DNA from: Diaminobutyricimonas aerilata
Lineage (GTDB): Bacteria > Actinomycetota > Actinomycetes > Actinomycetales > Microbacteriaceae
DNA: 64,000 bases
NCBI RefSeq assembly: GCF_002797715.1
Contig: NZ_PGFF01000001.1
Location: forward strand, 1,263,304 to 1,327,303
Direction: 5' to 3'
A program made the position numbers and the translations under genes. How positions within the stretch are numbered: the first letter of the stretch is position 1; every line of letters starts with the position of its first letter. Under the pieces are notes generated by a model. That model ran no database searches. It saw only the letters and a program-made list of their open reading frames with translations, and was not told the DNA's origin. Below, in pieces: positions 1 through 9,828 of the stretch.

Positions 1-759
1 GCGCTGGGCGGCGCGTCCACCCCCGCTCCCACCGCGGTCGCGACCTCCGCGCCGTCCGCCGCTCCGGAGCCGAGGACGGCTCCGGCGGCCTCCGAACCGA
101 CGCCGGTTGCCGCAACACCGCAGCCGAAGGCGACAGCCGCCGCGCCTGAGCCGACGCCTGCCGCCGCGGCACCGGCCCCGCCCGCGTTCCCCACGCCGGT
201 GCCCGCCGAGGCGCCCCAGCCGACGGCTCGACCGGCGACCGCCCCCACGCCCGTGGTGGAACCCGGCGAACTCGACTCCGAGGCGACGATGGTGCCGTCG
301 GCGATCCCGGATGCCGACGGCGATCACGACGGCCACACCGTCATGAGTTCCGACATCCGGGCCATGCGCGCCGGGCGCCCCCGTGCATCCGACACCGCAT
401 CCCCGGCCGCGCCGAAGGACGTCGCGTTCTCGCTCGAGCTGCCGACCGGTCGCCGTGAGCCGTTGAGCTCCGCCGTCGTCGTCGGCCGCGCCCCGTCCGC
501 GGGCCGATCGACCGGTGCCGACGCTCCCCGCCTCGTCACCCTCGGCGGCGACGATCAGGACATCTCCCGCACCCACGCCCGCGTCGCCGTCGAGGGCGGC
601 ACCGTCGTCGTCACCGACCTCCACTCCCGCAACGGCACCATGGTGGTACTGCCGGGCAAGGGACCGCAGCGGTTGCGGGCCGGCGAGCCGACGGCCGTGA
701 TCACCGGCACCGTCATCGACCTCGGCAGCGGCGTGACGCTCACCGTGCGTGAGGGCTGA
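1..759 (+). CDS. FHA domain protein, 5' end outside the window
   Basis: The reading frame is open from base 1, so the true start lies upstream and 252 residues are visible. The first 80 or so are low-complexity Ala/Pro-rich linker. The C-terminal 100 residues carry a forkhead-associated (FHA) fold, seen from the GRAPS start of the domain, an SRTH motif and the SRNG motif of the phosphothreonine pocket. FHA domains bind phosphothreonine peptides, so this is a likely partner of the kinase whose ATG overlaps its TGA (TGATG at 757-761). The linker contains acidic-Thr motifs (SEATMVPS, GHTVMSSD) resembling those in the kinase. What precedes the linker cannot be seen. Confidence 0.85.
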   Translation, partial: ALGGASTPAPTAVATSAPSAAPEPRTAPAASEPTPVAATPQPKATAAAPEPTPAAAAPAPPAFPTPVPAEAPQPTARPATAPTPVVEPGELDSEATMVPSAIPDADGDHDGHTVMSSDIRAMRAGRPRASDTASPAAPKDVAFSLELPTGRREPLSSAVVVGRAPSAGRSTGADAPRLVTLGGDDQDISRTHARVAVEGGTVVVTDLHSRNGTMVVLPGKGPQRLRAGEPTAVITGTVIDLGSGVTLTVREG

Positions 760-2438
760 TGCGCCGAGCCGCCTCGACCCCTCCCGAACTGCCGGGGTAC
801 CAGTTCATCAAGCTGCTGGGTTCCGGCGGCTTCTCGGACGTGTTCCTGTACGAACAGAAGCTGCCGCGCCGCCGCGTGGCCGTGAAGGTGCTGCTCACCG
901 AGGAGCTCACGCCGGCCAACCGTGCCGCGTTCGTCGCCGAGGCGAACCTCATGGCGCAACTGTCGGCGCATCCGTACATCGTGACCATCTACCACGCCGA
1001 CGTCGCCTCAGACGACCGACCGTACTTCGTCATGGAGTACTGCTCCGGCCCGAGCCTCTCGGAGCGGTACAAGCGCGAGCGGTTCCAGGTGGTCGACGCC
1101 CTGCGCACCGGTGTGCGGCTGTCCTCCGCCATCGCGACGGCGCACTCGGCGGGCATCCTGCACCGTGACATCAAGCCCGCCAACGTGCTGACGAACGACT
1201 ACGGATGGCCGGCGCTCACCGATTTCGGCATCTCGTCGACGCTCGAGGACGAGCTGCCCGTGCACACCACGACGCTCACCGGGCGCAGCAGCGACACGGG
1301 CACCGGCAGCACCACGAGCGGCCAATCCGTGGGCATGAGCGTGCCCTGGTCGCCGCCGGAGATGTTCGAGGACGACCCCGAACCGGATGTCCGCAGCGAC
1401 GTGTTCTCGCTCGCGGCGACCATCTACACCCTGCTCGCGGGGCGCACCCCCTTCGAGATCGCGGGCCGCTCGAACGGCACCCTCGACCTCATCGGCCGGA
1501 TCGAGCGCGGCGTCGTCACCCCGATGCCCCGGGACGACGTTCCGCGCTCGCTGCTCGCCGTGCTGCAGAAGGGCATGTCCCCGCGGCGCGAGGAACGCTT
1601 CGCCACCGCCGTCGACTTCGCCCGTGCGCTGCAGCGCGTGGAACTCGAGCTCGGGTACGCGCCGACGAACATCGAGGTGCCGAACCTCGACCTCCGCGAC
1701 ACCCGCGACGACAACGACGACGACGGGGACGACGTCACCCGCGTGCGATCCGTCGCGACCGTGAACGCCCAGCCGCGCACGCTGCAGGACGACCCCGACG
1801 CCACCCGGGCGCGTTCGGTCACGCCGATCGCGGCGCAGGCCGACGACGGCACCGTGGTGCGGTCGTCGCGGCGCACCATCGCGCAGCCGGACGAGGAGGA
1901 TCGCACGGTCGTCCGTTCGCGGCAGCGGGTGGAGCCGGAACCCGACCACACCGTGATCCGCCGCCGGGATCTGCCCGCCGTCGGCGATGCGGCTCAGCCC
2001 GCGTCCGTCGAGGAGCAGACGGCACCGCGCGGCGGCCGGGGCAAGGTGGTCGGCATCATCGTGGGCGCCGCCGCCGCGGTCGTGGCCGCCGTCGTGATCG
2101 TGTCGGTCGTGCTGACCGGTGGTACCGCCCCCGGTCCGACGCGCCCGACGCCGAGCGCCGACGGCGGTGACGCGATCATCGACAAGGTGGCACAGCCGGC
2201 CGACATGACGGTCACACCCTCCGCCGACGGCGCGTCCATCGTCTTCAGCTGGACCAACCCGGAGCCGGAGAAGGACGACCGCTTCGTGTGGTACCGCACC
2301 GAGCAGCCCGACCTGCCGCAGGTGACCGAGGAGCCCACCATCACCGTCCCGGCGGACGGCACGCGGATGTGCGTGGCCGTCGAGATCCGCCGTTCCGGCC
2401 GCAGTTCCGAACCGACCACGGGGTGCTATCCGTCATGA
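759..2438 (+). CDS. Transmembrane Ser/Thr protein kinase (Hanks type) with FN3-like exterior
   Basis: 559 residues. The N-terminal 290 form a protein kinase: glycine loop GSGGFSDV near 21, VAVK lysine near 44, catalytic HRDIKPAN with Asp137, and DFG at 155-157. Residues 300-425 are a disordered acidic linker with five spaced threonines (T327, T349, T365, T383, T398), each in an acidic-x-T-x-x-R setting. One membrane segment lies near 430-452, followed by about 100 outside residues resembling a fibronectin type III fold. It is not the PknB type, since there are no PASTA repeats. The start overlaps the upstream FHA stop, and its own stop overlaps the next ATG, so the three genes are translationally coupled. 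It presumably senses an outside state and phosphorylates FHA partners encoded beside it. Substrates are inferred. Confidence 0.93.
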   Translation: MRRAASTPPELPGYQFIKLLGSGGFSDVFLYEQKLPRRRVAVKVLLTEELTPANRAAFVAEANLMAQLSAHPYIVTIYHADVASDDRPYFVMEYCSGPSLSERYKRERFQVVDALRTGVRLSSAIATAHSAGILHRDIKPANVLTNDYGWPALTDFGISSTLEDELPVHTTTLTGRSSDTGTGSTTSGQSVGMSVPWSPPEMFEDDPEPDVRSDVFSLAATIYTLLAGRTPFEIAGRSNGTLDLIGRIERGVVTPMPRDDVPRSLLAVLQKGMSPRREERFATAVDFARALQRVELELGYAPTNIEVPNLDLRDTRDDNDDDGDDVTRVRSVATVNAQPRTLQDDPDATRARSVTPIAAQADDGTVVRSSRRTIAQPDEEDRTVVRSRQRVEPEPDHTVIRRRDLPAVGDAAQPASVEEQTAPRGGRGKVVGIIVGAAAAVVAAVVIVSVVLTGGTAPGPTRPTPSADGGDAIIDKVAQPADMTVTPSADGASIVFSWTNPEPEKDDRFVWYRTEQPDLPQVTEEPTITVPADGTRMCVAVEIRRSGRSSEPTTGCYPS

Positions 2439-3142
2439 CCACGACCGACACCGCCACTCTCCGCGTCGAGTTCTGCGGTGAGTGGTACACGCCCGAACCG
2501 GGCGTCGACTTCAACATCGGGCGCGAGTCCGACCTCACGATCGACGACAACCCCTACCTGCACCGCCAGTTCCTGCGGCTGTATCAGGATCACGGGATGT
2601 GGTGGCTCGGAAACGTGGGCAGCCTGTTGACGGCCACCGTGACGGATGAGACCGGCCAGGTGCAGGCCTGGCTCGCCCCGGGCGCGCGCCTGCCGATCGT
2701 CTTCCAGGTGATGCACGTCATGTTCAGCGCGGGGTCCACCACGTACGACTTCACGATCCACGCCGAGGAGGACTACTTCAACACCGCGGCGGCCCTCACC
2801 CCGAGCGGCGGCACGACGACGATCATGCCGGTGCTGCTGACCAAGAGCCAGCGCCAGCTGATCGTCTCGCTCGCGGAGCACGTGCTCAAGCAGAGCGTCC
2901 CGGGGCGAGGGACGATCCCCACCTCGGCGGAGGCGGCGGAGCGACTCGGCTGGAGCATGACGACGTTCAACCGCAAGCTCGACAACGTCTGCGACAAGCT
3001 CGACAAGGTCGGGGTGCCGGGCCTCCGCGGCGGCAAGGGCAAGCTCGCGGTCAACCGCCGCGCACGGCTCGTCGAGTACGCGGTCACGAGCCGACTGGTG
3101 TCGGTCGAGGATCTCCCGCTCCTCGATGAGCGGGATGGGTAG
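2435..3142 (+). CDS. FHA-like protein with C-terminal helix-turn-helix-like region
   Basis: 235 residues from the ATG at 2435, which overlaps the kinase stop (ATGA). An in-frame start at 2288 would lie deep inside the kinase gene and is rejected. Residues 1-115 look like an FHA fold (FNIGRESDLTIDD, then NPYLHRQF and GNVGS), though the classic SxxH and NG signatures are weak. Residues 130-235 are predicted helical and basic, with a helix-turn-helix-like stretch (TSAEAAERLGWSMTTFNRKL) followed by a possible wing rich in Gly and Lys. This could be a DNA-binding or protein-binding effector that reads kinase phosphorylation. The DNA-binding role is inferred from pattern only. Confidence 0.78.
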   Translation: MTTTDTATLRVEFCGEWYTPEPGVDFNIGRESDLTIDDNPYLHRQFLRLYQDHGMWWLGNVGSLLTATVTDETGQVQAWLAPGARLPIVFQVMHVMFSAGSTTYDFTIHAEEDYFNTAAALTPSGGTTTIMPVLLTKSQRQLIVSLAEHVLKQSVPGRGTIPTSAEAAERLGWSMTTFNRKLDNVCDKLDKVGVPGLRGGKGKLAVNRRARLVEYAVTSRLVSVEDLPLLDERDG

Positions 3143-3241
3143 CGGTCCCCATTAGTGCGGACCTTGAGCACATGTTAGGTTGACTCCGGCCGACTGGGGT
3201 GGCCGAATCCAAACCGATGTGAAGTTCATGCGATAGCGGGA

Positions 3242-6200
3242 GTGCTCGTGCGGGGGATGTGGGCGTGGCTTCGGCGGCGCAAGTCGATCGCCTCAGCGAC
3301 GGCGATCGCCGTGCTCGTCGGCGTGCCGATCTCGATCGCGGTGATCCACAAGGGGTTCCCCGTCACCGAGGTGGACCTCGATGCGAAGCAGGTCTGGGTC
3401 ACCAACGGCGAGAAGCTCATGGCCGGCCGACTCAACCGGCAGATCGAGGAGCTCGACGCGTCGGTGCAGGCCGCAGCCGCGACGCTCGATGTCGTGCAGG
3501 ACGGCGAACGCGCCTTCCTCTTCGATCCGCAGGTCGGCTCCATCAGCCGCATCGACCCGGCGTTCACGACCCTCGTCGAGTCGGGCTCCATGCCGGCCGG
3601 CGCCGAGGTCGACCTCGCGGGTCGCGTGCTCACCGTGCTCGACCCCTCGAACGGCTCGGTGTGGGTGCTGGATGTCAGCGACAAGCTGTCGTTCGACCCC
3701 TCCGAGAAGCCGGATGTGAAGCTCGGCAAGGGCGGACACGTCGCCGTCACGCCGAAGGGACAGGTGTACGCGACCGCCCCCTCCGACGGCATCCTGTACC
3801 GGATCGACGGTCCGGGGGGAGACATCACCGAGTCCGCCTTCAAGATCTCGACCGAGCACGAGCTCGCGGCGGTGGGGGAGCGGATCGTCGCCCTCGACCT
3901 GAAGGAGAGCCGCCTCGTGGTGCACGACGGCGGCACCACCGACCTCCCCGAGGGCGTGCTGAAACTGCAGCAGTCGGGCCGTGAGAACGACGCGGCACTC
4001 GTCTCCACGGGCACCGCGCTGCTCGAGGTCCCGCTGGGAGGCGGCGAGCCGGTCGAGCATCCCTCCGGCGGAGAGGTGACCACCGCCGACGCGGTCGCCG
4101 CCCCCGTCTGGCTCAACGGATGCGGACACGCCGCCTGGGCCGGAGCGGGCCTCTACCTCGCGGCGTGCGAAGGAGCCGAGCCGCGCATCGAGGAGCTGAG
4201 CAAGAGCACCACGGGCTCCCGGCTCGAATTCCGCGTCAACAAGTCGGTCATCGCCCTCAACGACCTCGACACCGGCAACGTGTGGCTCGTCGACGCGAAC
4301 ATGCGACTCGTCGAGAACTGGGACGAGGTGAGCCCCCCGCAGCAGAGCGAGGAGCAGATCGGCGACGACAAGTCGACGATCCAGTCGTTCGAGGAGGCGC
4401 TCGCCGAGCGCACCGAGGTGAACCGGCCGCCCGTCGCCGTCGACGACCAGTTCGGGGCGAGACCCGGCCGCACGACGATCCTCCCGGTGCTCGACAACGA
4501 CACCGACCCCGACGGCGACGTGCTCACCATCAGCGAGATCACCGAGATCCCGGAGTCACTCGGCTACGTCGACCTGATCGACGGCGGGCGGGCGCTGCAG
4601 TACACCTCCGCGGAAGGAGCCGTCGGTTCCACCACGCTCCGGTACACCGTCGACGACGGCCGCGGCGGAGTCGCGACCGGCAACGTGAACATCACCCTCA
4701 TGCCGGCCGAGGCGAACAACGCGCCGGTCGCCAAGCGCGAGACGGGCGTGCAGGTCGAGGCCACCGGAGCGGTCGACTACAACGTGCTCGTCGACTGGAT
4801 CGACCCGGACGGCGACGAGCTGTTCCTCACGTCCGCGTCGCCCACCGGGGCCGACCGCGTGTCGTACACCCCCGACGGAACGGTCACCTTCACCGACCTC
4901 ACCGGGCAACCGGGTCCCCGTGAACTGCAGTTCGTCGTCTCCGACGGCAAGCTCAACGCGACCGGCACGCTCACGATCCAGGTCGAGCCGGCCGGCTCGG
5001 TCAAGCCCGTCGGTGTCGCGGACTTCGTGGAGACGTTCGTCGACCAGCCGATCACGATGAAGCCGACCGAGAACGACATCACGCCCACGGGCGGCATCCC
5101 GAGCCTGACCGGCATCGAGGAGGTGCCGTCGCAACTCGACGCCGAGCCGAACCTGCAGAGCCAGGAGGTGGTCGTCCGGTCGAGCAACCCCGGCGTCTAC
5201 TACTTCTACTACGCCCTCGCGAGCGGCGCGGCGACGAGCAAGGGCCTCATCCGCGTCAACGTGCTCGAGGCGCCCACCGACCCGCTCCCGCCGGTTCCGG
5301 TCAAGGACACCGCGTTCCTGCGCCCCGGGGAACCCACCATCGTCCGGATGCTCGACAATGACGTCTCTCCCACCGGCAAGGTGCTCGGCGTGCAGTCGAT
5401 CGACCGCAGCCGAGCCGCCGACAGCGTGTCGATCGAGCTGCTGAACAACACGTTCGCCCGCATCACGACGCCGACCGCGCTGACCGAGCAGACCCAGTTC
5501 ACCTACACCGTCTCGGATGGCGGCCAGTCCGCGATCGCCGGCGTGACGATCGTGCCGGTGCCGCCGGTCGTCACGCGGCAGACGCCGATCGCCCAGGACG
5601 ACCAGCGCACGGTGCGCGCCGGCGACTTCGTGAGCGCCGACGTGATGGCGAACGATCGCCACCCCGACCTCGCGCAGATCCACCTCGACCCCGAACTCGT
5701 CGACGGGTCGCAGGTCGGCGACGGGCTCGCCTTCGTCGGTGACGACACCGTCCGCTTCCAGGCGCCGAGCCAGCCCGGCGACTACCCGGTGCGGTACCGC
5801 GTGTTGGACCAGTACGGCGAGCAGGCCACCGCGACCGTCAACTTCACGGTCAAGGGCGGCGACCTCGACTCCAATCAGCCGCCGAACCCGAACCCCGTCA
5901 CCGCGCGCACCTTCGAGGGCTCGGACGTGCGCATCCAGCTGCCGCTCAACGACGTCGACCCCGACGGCGACTCGGTGCAGGTCACCCAGGTGCTCAGCGC
6001 GCCGCAGCTCGGCACGGTGAAGTCGGACGGCCCCAACGCGTTCATCTACACCGCCGCGCCCGGGGCTTCGGGTGGGGACATCTTCCGCTACGAGCTCCAG
6101 GACGCCTACGGCTCGAAGGCCATCGGCGAAGTGCGAGTCGGGGTCATCCCGCGACCGCAGCAGGTGTCGCCGCCGAACGCCGTCGACGACAGTGTGCAGA

Positions 6201-8794
6201 TCAAGCCCGGTCGCACCGCGTCGGTCCCGGTGCTCACCAACGACTCCGATCCCAACGGCTACAAGCTGAAGCTGAGCGAGGAGCTCCCCGAGATCGATCC
6301 GGGCATCACCGCGGAGGTCCGCGAGGACATCGTGGTCGTCGAGGCTCCCGAGACGGAGGGCACGTTCGCGATCCGTTACGAAATCTCGAACGGCAACGGA
6401 GGATTCGACACCGCCTTCATCCAGGTCGACGTGACCCCCGATGCGAAGGTCATGTACCCGACCGCCGAGGACTACTTCGTGCCGGTGGAGGACGTCATCG
6501 GCGAGGACGGCGAGGCGGTCGACTCCCTCGACGTGAACATCGACGACTACGCGACCAACCCGGGTGGGGTCGTCGAGGACCTCGTCGTGACGACCGAGGG
6601 GCCGTACGCCGCGCAGGCGCAAGTGGACCAGGCGAACCGCATCATCACCGTCTCACCGGGTGAGAAGCGGATCGCGATCGCCTACCGCGTGACCAACGAG
6701 ATCGACGGCACGAGCGCGACGGCGTTCATCGTCGTGCCCCCGGCGAACAACCCGAGCGACTACCCCGCGCCGTACATCGACCCGGCGCTCCCGCCGCAGA
6801 ACGTCGACATGAACGGCGAGATCACCTGGGATCTCGACGACATCCTCGTCGTGCCGTCGAAGAAGCCCGTGAAGCTCATCGAACGCGAGACCATCAAGGC
6901 GACGGCGAGCGACGGCTCCGAACTGTCCATCGACGAGAACACCCTGCGGTTCGCCCCGCTGACGGACTACCGCGGGCCGGCGACCATCACCTTCACGGTG
7001 ACGGACGGGTCCGGGCGTGACGATCCCAACGCGAAGTCGCCGACCCTCTCCCTTCCGTTCATGGTCGGCAACCCCACCTACGAGGACACGCCGCCGACGT
7101 TCACCCAGCAGACCATCCAGGTCGAGGCCGGGGAAGCGCCGAAGACGCTCGATCTGCGCAGCGCGACCCAGCATCCGAACTCGTCGCTCATCGGCGAGAT
7201 GACCTACTCGAACCTCACCGGAGCGACCCGCGACATCGAGGCCGGGCTGAGCGGGTCCACGCTGTCGGTGTCGTCGCCGTTCGGTGTGCAGCCCGGAACC
7301 GGCACGACGCTCACCGTCGACGTGCAGTTCCGCGAGTTCCGCATCCAGGGCACCATCCGCGTCGAGGTCGTCGCCTCGACCCGCCCGCTCCCGCGCGCCG
7401 CGCAGGACGAGGCGAAGGGACAGCGCGGCAAGAGCTCGACCGTCAACGTGCTCGGCAACGACTACAACCCGTTCCAGGCGCAGGGCCAGCCGCTGCGGGT
7501 CATCGAGGCGTCCGTCGAGAACGCCGCCGAGAGCGCCGCGAGCGTGAGCCACACCGAGGGCGGCGACATCACGGTGCGCGCCGGCTCCACCTTCATCGGC
7601 GTCGTGAGCGTCGTCTACACCATCGAAGACGCCACGAAGGACCCGAGCCGCCACGTGCAAGGCCGACTGTTGTACAACGTGCGCGACGTGCCCAGCAAGA
7701 TGGCTCCGCCCGCCATCGCGGGGGAGAGCGACAAGGAAGTGACGGTCACCTGGAAGGCCCCGGCCACCAACGGTGAACCGATCCAGAGCTACACGGTCGT
7801 GTGGAACGGCGGTCGCGCGACCGTCGGCGCCGATCAGGACTCCTACCGGGCCACCGGTCTCACGAACGGGAATTCGTACAACTTCACGGTGACGGCGAAG
7901 AACGTGCTCGGCGACAGCGAGGTGTCCGACCCGAGCAACACCGCGATTCCCTACGGCAAGCCCTTCCCGCCGGACGGGTTGAACAGCACGGCGACGAACA
8001 ACGGCTCCGGTCAGGCGACGATCAGCTGGAATGCCGCGAACGGCAACGGCCGCGGTGTGACGAACTACATCTGGCGTACCTCCGACGGCCAGTCCGGTTC
8101 CACGGGGACTCAGACGAACGCCACCGTCAAGGTTCCGATCGGCCAGACGAACATCACCTTCTCGGTGAGCGCCGTCGGACCCGCCGGCGAAGGCGAACGG
8201 TCCGGCTCGCAGAACGTGGCGACCCCGAAGCCGGGTGCGCCGTCGAACCCGCGGGCCGACGTCGGGGCGCGCGGGGACCAGCGCGTGTCCCTGAGCTGGA
8301 GCGCTGCCCGCTCCGACGGTCCGGGGGTCGACAAGTACGTGCTCGACATTCAGGGCCGTGGCACCGTCGAAGTCGACGGCAACCAGACCAGCTACTCATT
8401 CAACGGCGAGTTCAACCGGACCTACAGCTTCCGCGTGCACGCGATCACCAACGGGGCATCGAGCGCGTGGTCGGGACAGTCCAACGACGCGACTCCGCTC
8501 CCGGAGCTCCCCCCGCCCCCACCACCGAAGCCGAAGGTCATCCTGAGTGAAGGCGCGGCGACGACGTGCCAGAGCAGCGGCCGACCGGGCTGCCACTTCT
8601 ACAACGTGCAGCTCGAGAACTTCCCCGGCGGCAGCCACCACATCGATGCGTACTGCAGCGGACCGTTCCGATCGACCAACTTCAGCGGCAACAACTTCAA
8701 CTCCGGGACGAACGGCACGGGGTGGCACTGCGGCTTCGCCGACACCTACGTGATCGTCGACGGCGTCGAGAGCAACCACGTCGACTTCCGTTAG
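3242..8794 (+). CDS. Giant surface protein with Ig/cadherin-like repeats and FN3 modules
   Basis: 1850 residues from a GTG; GTG 3248 or ATG 3257 are alternatives. A basic N-terminus (WLRRRKS) precedes one hydrophobic segment at about 17-36, giving a type II anchored protein with the rest outside. Residues 40-385 are a repeat-rich beta region that may form a propeller. About eleven Ig/cadherin-like modules follow, several with the hallmark VLDNDTDPDGD or LPLNDVDPDGD, typical of calcium-binding bacterial adhesins. Three fibronectin type III modules lie near 1485-1760, then a Pro-rich hinge and an 85-residue tail with four cysteines. There is no LPXTG sorting signal. Neighbours (kinase, FHA, MoxR, DUF58, transglutaminase-like) suggest it is the structural output of the locus. 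Adhesion or cell-wall contact is inferred. Confidence 0.9.
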   Translation: MLVRGMWAWLRRRKSIASATAIAVLVGVPISIAVIHKGFPVTEVDLDAKQVWVTNGEKLMAGRLNRQIEELDASVQAAAATLDVVQDGERAFLFDPQVGSISRIDPAFTTLVESGSMPAGAEVDLAGRVLTVLDPSNGSVWVLDVSDKLSFDPSEKPDVKLGKGGHVAVTPKGQVYATAPSDGILYRIDGPGGDITESAFKISTEHELAAVGERIVALDLKESRLVVHDGGTTDLPEGVLKLQQSGRENDAALVSTGTALLEVPLGGGEPVEHPSGGEVTTADAVAAPVWLNGCGHAAWAGAGLYLAACEGAEPRIEELSKSTTGSRLEFRVNKSVIALNDLDTGNVWLVDANMRLVENWDEVSPPQQSEEQIGDDKSTIQSFEEALAERTEVNRPPVAVDDQFGARPGRTTILPVLDNDTDPDGDVLTISEITEIPESLGYVDLIDGGRALQYTSAEGAVGSTTLRYTVDDGRGGVATGNVNITLMPAEANNAPVAKRETGVQVEATGAVDYNVLVDWIDPDGDELFLTSASPTGADRVSYTPDGTVTFTDLTGQPGPRELQFVVSDGKLNATGTLTIQVEPAGSVKPVGVADFVETFVDQPITMKPTENDITPTGGIPSLTGIEEVPSQLDAEPNLQSQEVVVRSSNPGVYYFYYALASGAATSKGLIRVNVLEAPTDPLPPVPVKDTAFLRPGEPTIVRMLDNDVSPTGKVLGVQSIDRSRAADSVSIELLNNTFARITTPTALTEQTQFTYTVSDGGQSAIAGVTIVPVPPVVTRQTPIAQDDQRTVRAGDFVSADVMANDRHPDLAQIHLDPELVDGSQVGDGLAFVGDDTVRFQAPSQPGDYPVRYRVLDQYGEQATATVNFTVKGGDLDSNQPPNPNPVTARTFEGSDVRIQLPLNDVDPDGDSVQVTQVLSAPQLGTVKSDGPNAFIYTAAPGASGGDIFRYELQDAYGSKAIGEVRVGVIPRPQQVSPPNAVDDSVQIKPGRTASVPVLTNDSDPNGYKLKLSEELPEIDPGITAEVREDIVVVEAPETEGTFAIRYEISNGNGGFDTAFIQVDVTPDAKVMYPTAEDYFVPVEDVIGEDGEAVDSLDVNIDDYATNPGGVVEDLVVTTEGPYAAQAQVDQANRIITVSPGEKRIAIAYRVTNEIDGTSATAFIVVPPANNPSDYPAPYIDPALPPQNVDMNGEITWDLDDILVVPSKKPVKLIERETIKATASDGSELSIDENTLRFAPLTDYRGPATITFTVTDGSGRDDPNAKSPTLSLPFMVGNPTYEDTPPTFTQQTIQVEAGEAPKTLDLRSATQHPNSSLIGEMTYSNLTGATRDIEAGLSGSTLSVSSPFGVQPGTGTTLTVDVQFREFRIQGTIRVEVVASTRPLPRAAQDEAKGQRGKSSTVNVLGNDYNPFQAQGQPLRVIEASVENAAESAASVSHTEGGDITVRAGSTFIGVVSVVYTIEDATKDPSRHVQGRLLYNVRDVPSKMAPPAIAGESDKEVTVTWKAPATNGEPIQSYTVVWNGGRATVGADQDSYRATGLTNGNSYNFTVTAKNVLGDSEVSDPSNTAIPYGKPFPPDGLNSTATNNGSGQATISWNAANGNGRGVTNYIWRTSDGQSGSTGTQTNATVKVPIGQTNITFSVSAVGPAGEGERSGSQNVATPKPGAPSNPRADVGARGDQRVSLSWSAARSDGPGVDKYVLDIQGRGTVEVDGNQTSYSFNGEFNRTYSFRVHAITNGASSAWSGQSNDATPLPELPPPPPPKPKVILSEGAATTCQSSGRPGCHFYNVQLENFPGGSHHIDAYCSGPFRSTNFSGNNFNSGTNGTGWHCGFADTYVIVDGVESNHVDFR

Positions 8795-8859
8795 CGCCGC
8801 CCCGCACAACCACACCCAGCACCGACCACCGCACTACAAGAGAGCACGGAGAGGCCCCG

Positions 8860-9828
8860 ATGCCCGTAACCCAGGAGCAGGCGACCTGGTTCGCCGACGC
8901 GTTCGACAAGCTCGTCGGCAACGTCGACCAGGCGATCCTCGGTAAGAACCACGTCATCCGGCTCGTCGTCATGGCGATGCTCAGCGAGGGGCACGTGCTG
9001 CTCGAGGACTTCCCGGGAACGGGTAAGACGGTGCTCGCGAAGGCGCTCGCCAACACGATCGACGGCACGAACTCGCGCATCCAGTTCACCCCCGACCTGC
9101 TGCCCTCCGACGTCACCGGTGTGACGATCTACGACCAGGGCAAGGGGATCTTCGAGTTCCACAAGGGCCCGATCTTCTCGTCGGTCGTGCTCGCGGACGA
9201 GATCAACCGCGCAAGCCCGAAGACCCAGAGCGCGCTGCTCGAGGTCATGGAGGAGGGCGTCGTGACCGTCGACGGCGTGGGCCACTCGGTCGGCTCGCCG
9301 TTCATGGTGATCGCGACGCAGAACCCGGTCGAGCAGGCCGGCACCTACTCGCTGCCGGAGGCGCAGCTCGACCGCTTCCTCATCAAGACCTCGCTCGGCT
9401 ACCCCGATCACGAGACCTCGGTGACGCTGCTGCTCGACTCGTCGAACCGCGCCCGCGCCTCGCGCATCTCGCCGATCATCGCCTCGGCATCGGTCGTCTC
9501 GATGGCCCAGCTCGCGAGCGAGGTGTACACCGACGCCGCCGTCATGGGCTACGTGAGCGAGATCGTCTCCGCGACGCGCACCCACAAGGACGTCGCGCTC
9601 GGCGTCAGCATGCGTGGCGCGCTCGCGCTCGCCCGCGCCGCCAAGACGTGGGCGCTCGCCGCCGGCCGCACCTACGTGACCCCCGACGACATCCGCGACC
9701 TCGCGGTGCCGGTGCTCGCGCACCGCATCATCGTCGACCCCGAGGCCGAGTTCACGGGGGCGCGCGCGGACGACATCGTCTCGCGCATCCTCGTCGACAT
9801 CGAGCCGCCGGTCTACCGCGCCGCATGA
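8860..9828 (+). CDS. MoxR-family AAA+ ATPase (first copy)
   Basis: 322 residues from the ATG at 8860, preceded by a GGAGAGG ribosome site. Walker A is FPGTGKT, Walker B is VVLADEINRASPKTQ, and sensor motif ATQNPVEQ follows; the AAA lid domain completes the chain. MoxR ATPases act as chaperones that mature or activate partner protein complexes and are usually paired with DUF58 (often VWA-like) proteins, as here. The stop overlaps the next gene's ATG (ATGA at 9825-9828), so stoichiometric production with the DUF58 partner is likely. A paralogue is encoded at 41418-42458. Confidence 0.95.
   Translation: MPVTQEQATWFADAFDKLVGNVDQAILGKNHVIRLVVMAMLSEGHVLLEDFPGTGKTVLAKALANTIDGTNSRIQFTPDLLPSDVTGVTIYDQGKGIFEFHKGPIFSSVVLADEINRASPKTQSALLEVMEEGVVTVDGVGHSVGSPFMVIATQNPVEQAGTYSLPEAQLDRFLIKTSLGYPDHETSVTLLLDSSNRARASRISPIIASASVVSMAQLASEVYTDAAVMGYVSEIVSATRTHKDVALGVSMRGALALARAAKTWALAAGRTYVTPDDIRDLAVPVLAHRIIVDPEAEFTGARADDIVSRILVDIEPPVYRAA

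Noticed and set aside
4556-6622. 688-codon open frame on the minus strand inside the giant surface protein gene
   Set aside because: Shadow frame: the plus strand has the consistent Ig-repeat pattern and the antisense product is a run of Arg, Val, Asp and His without any fold motif.
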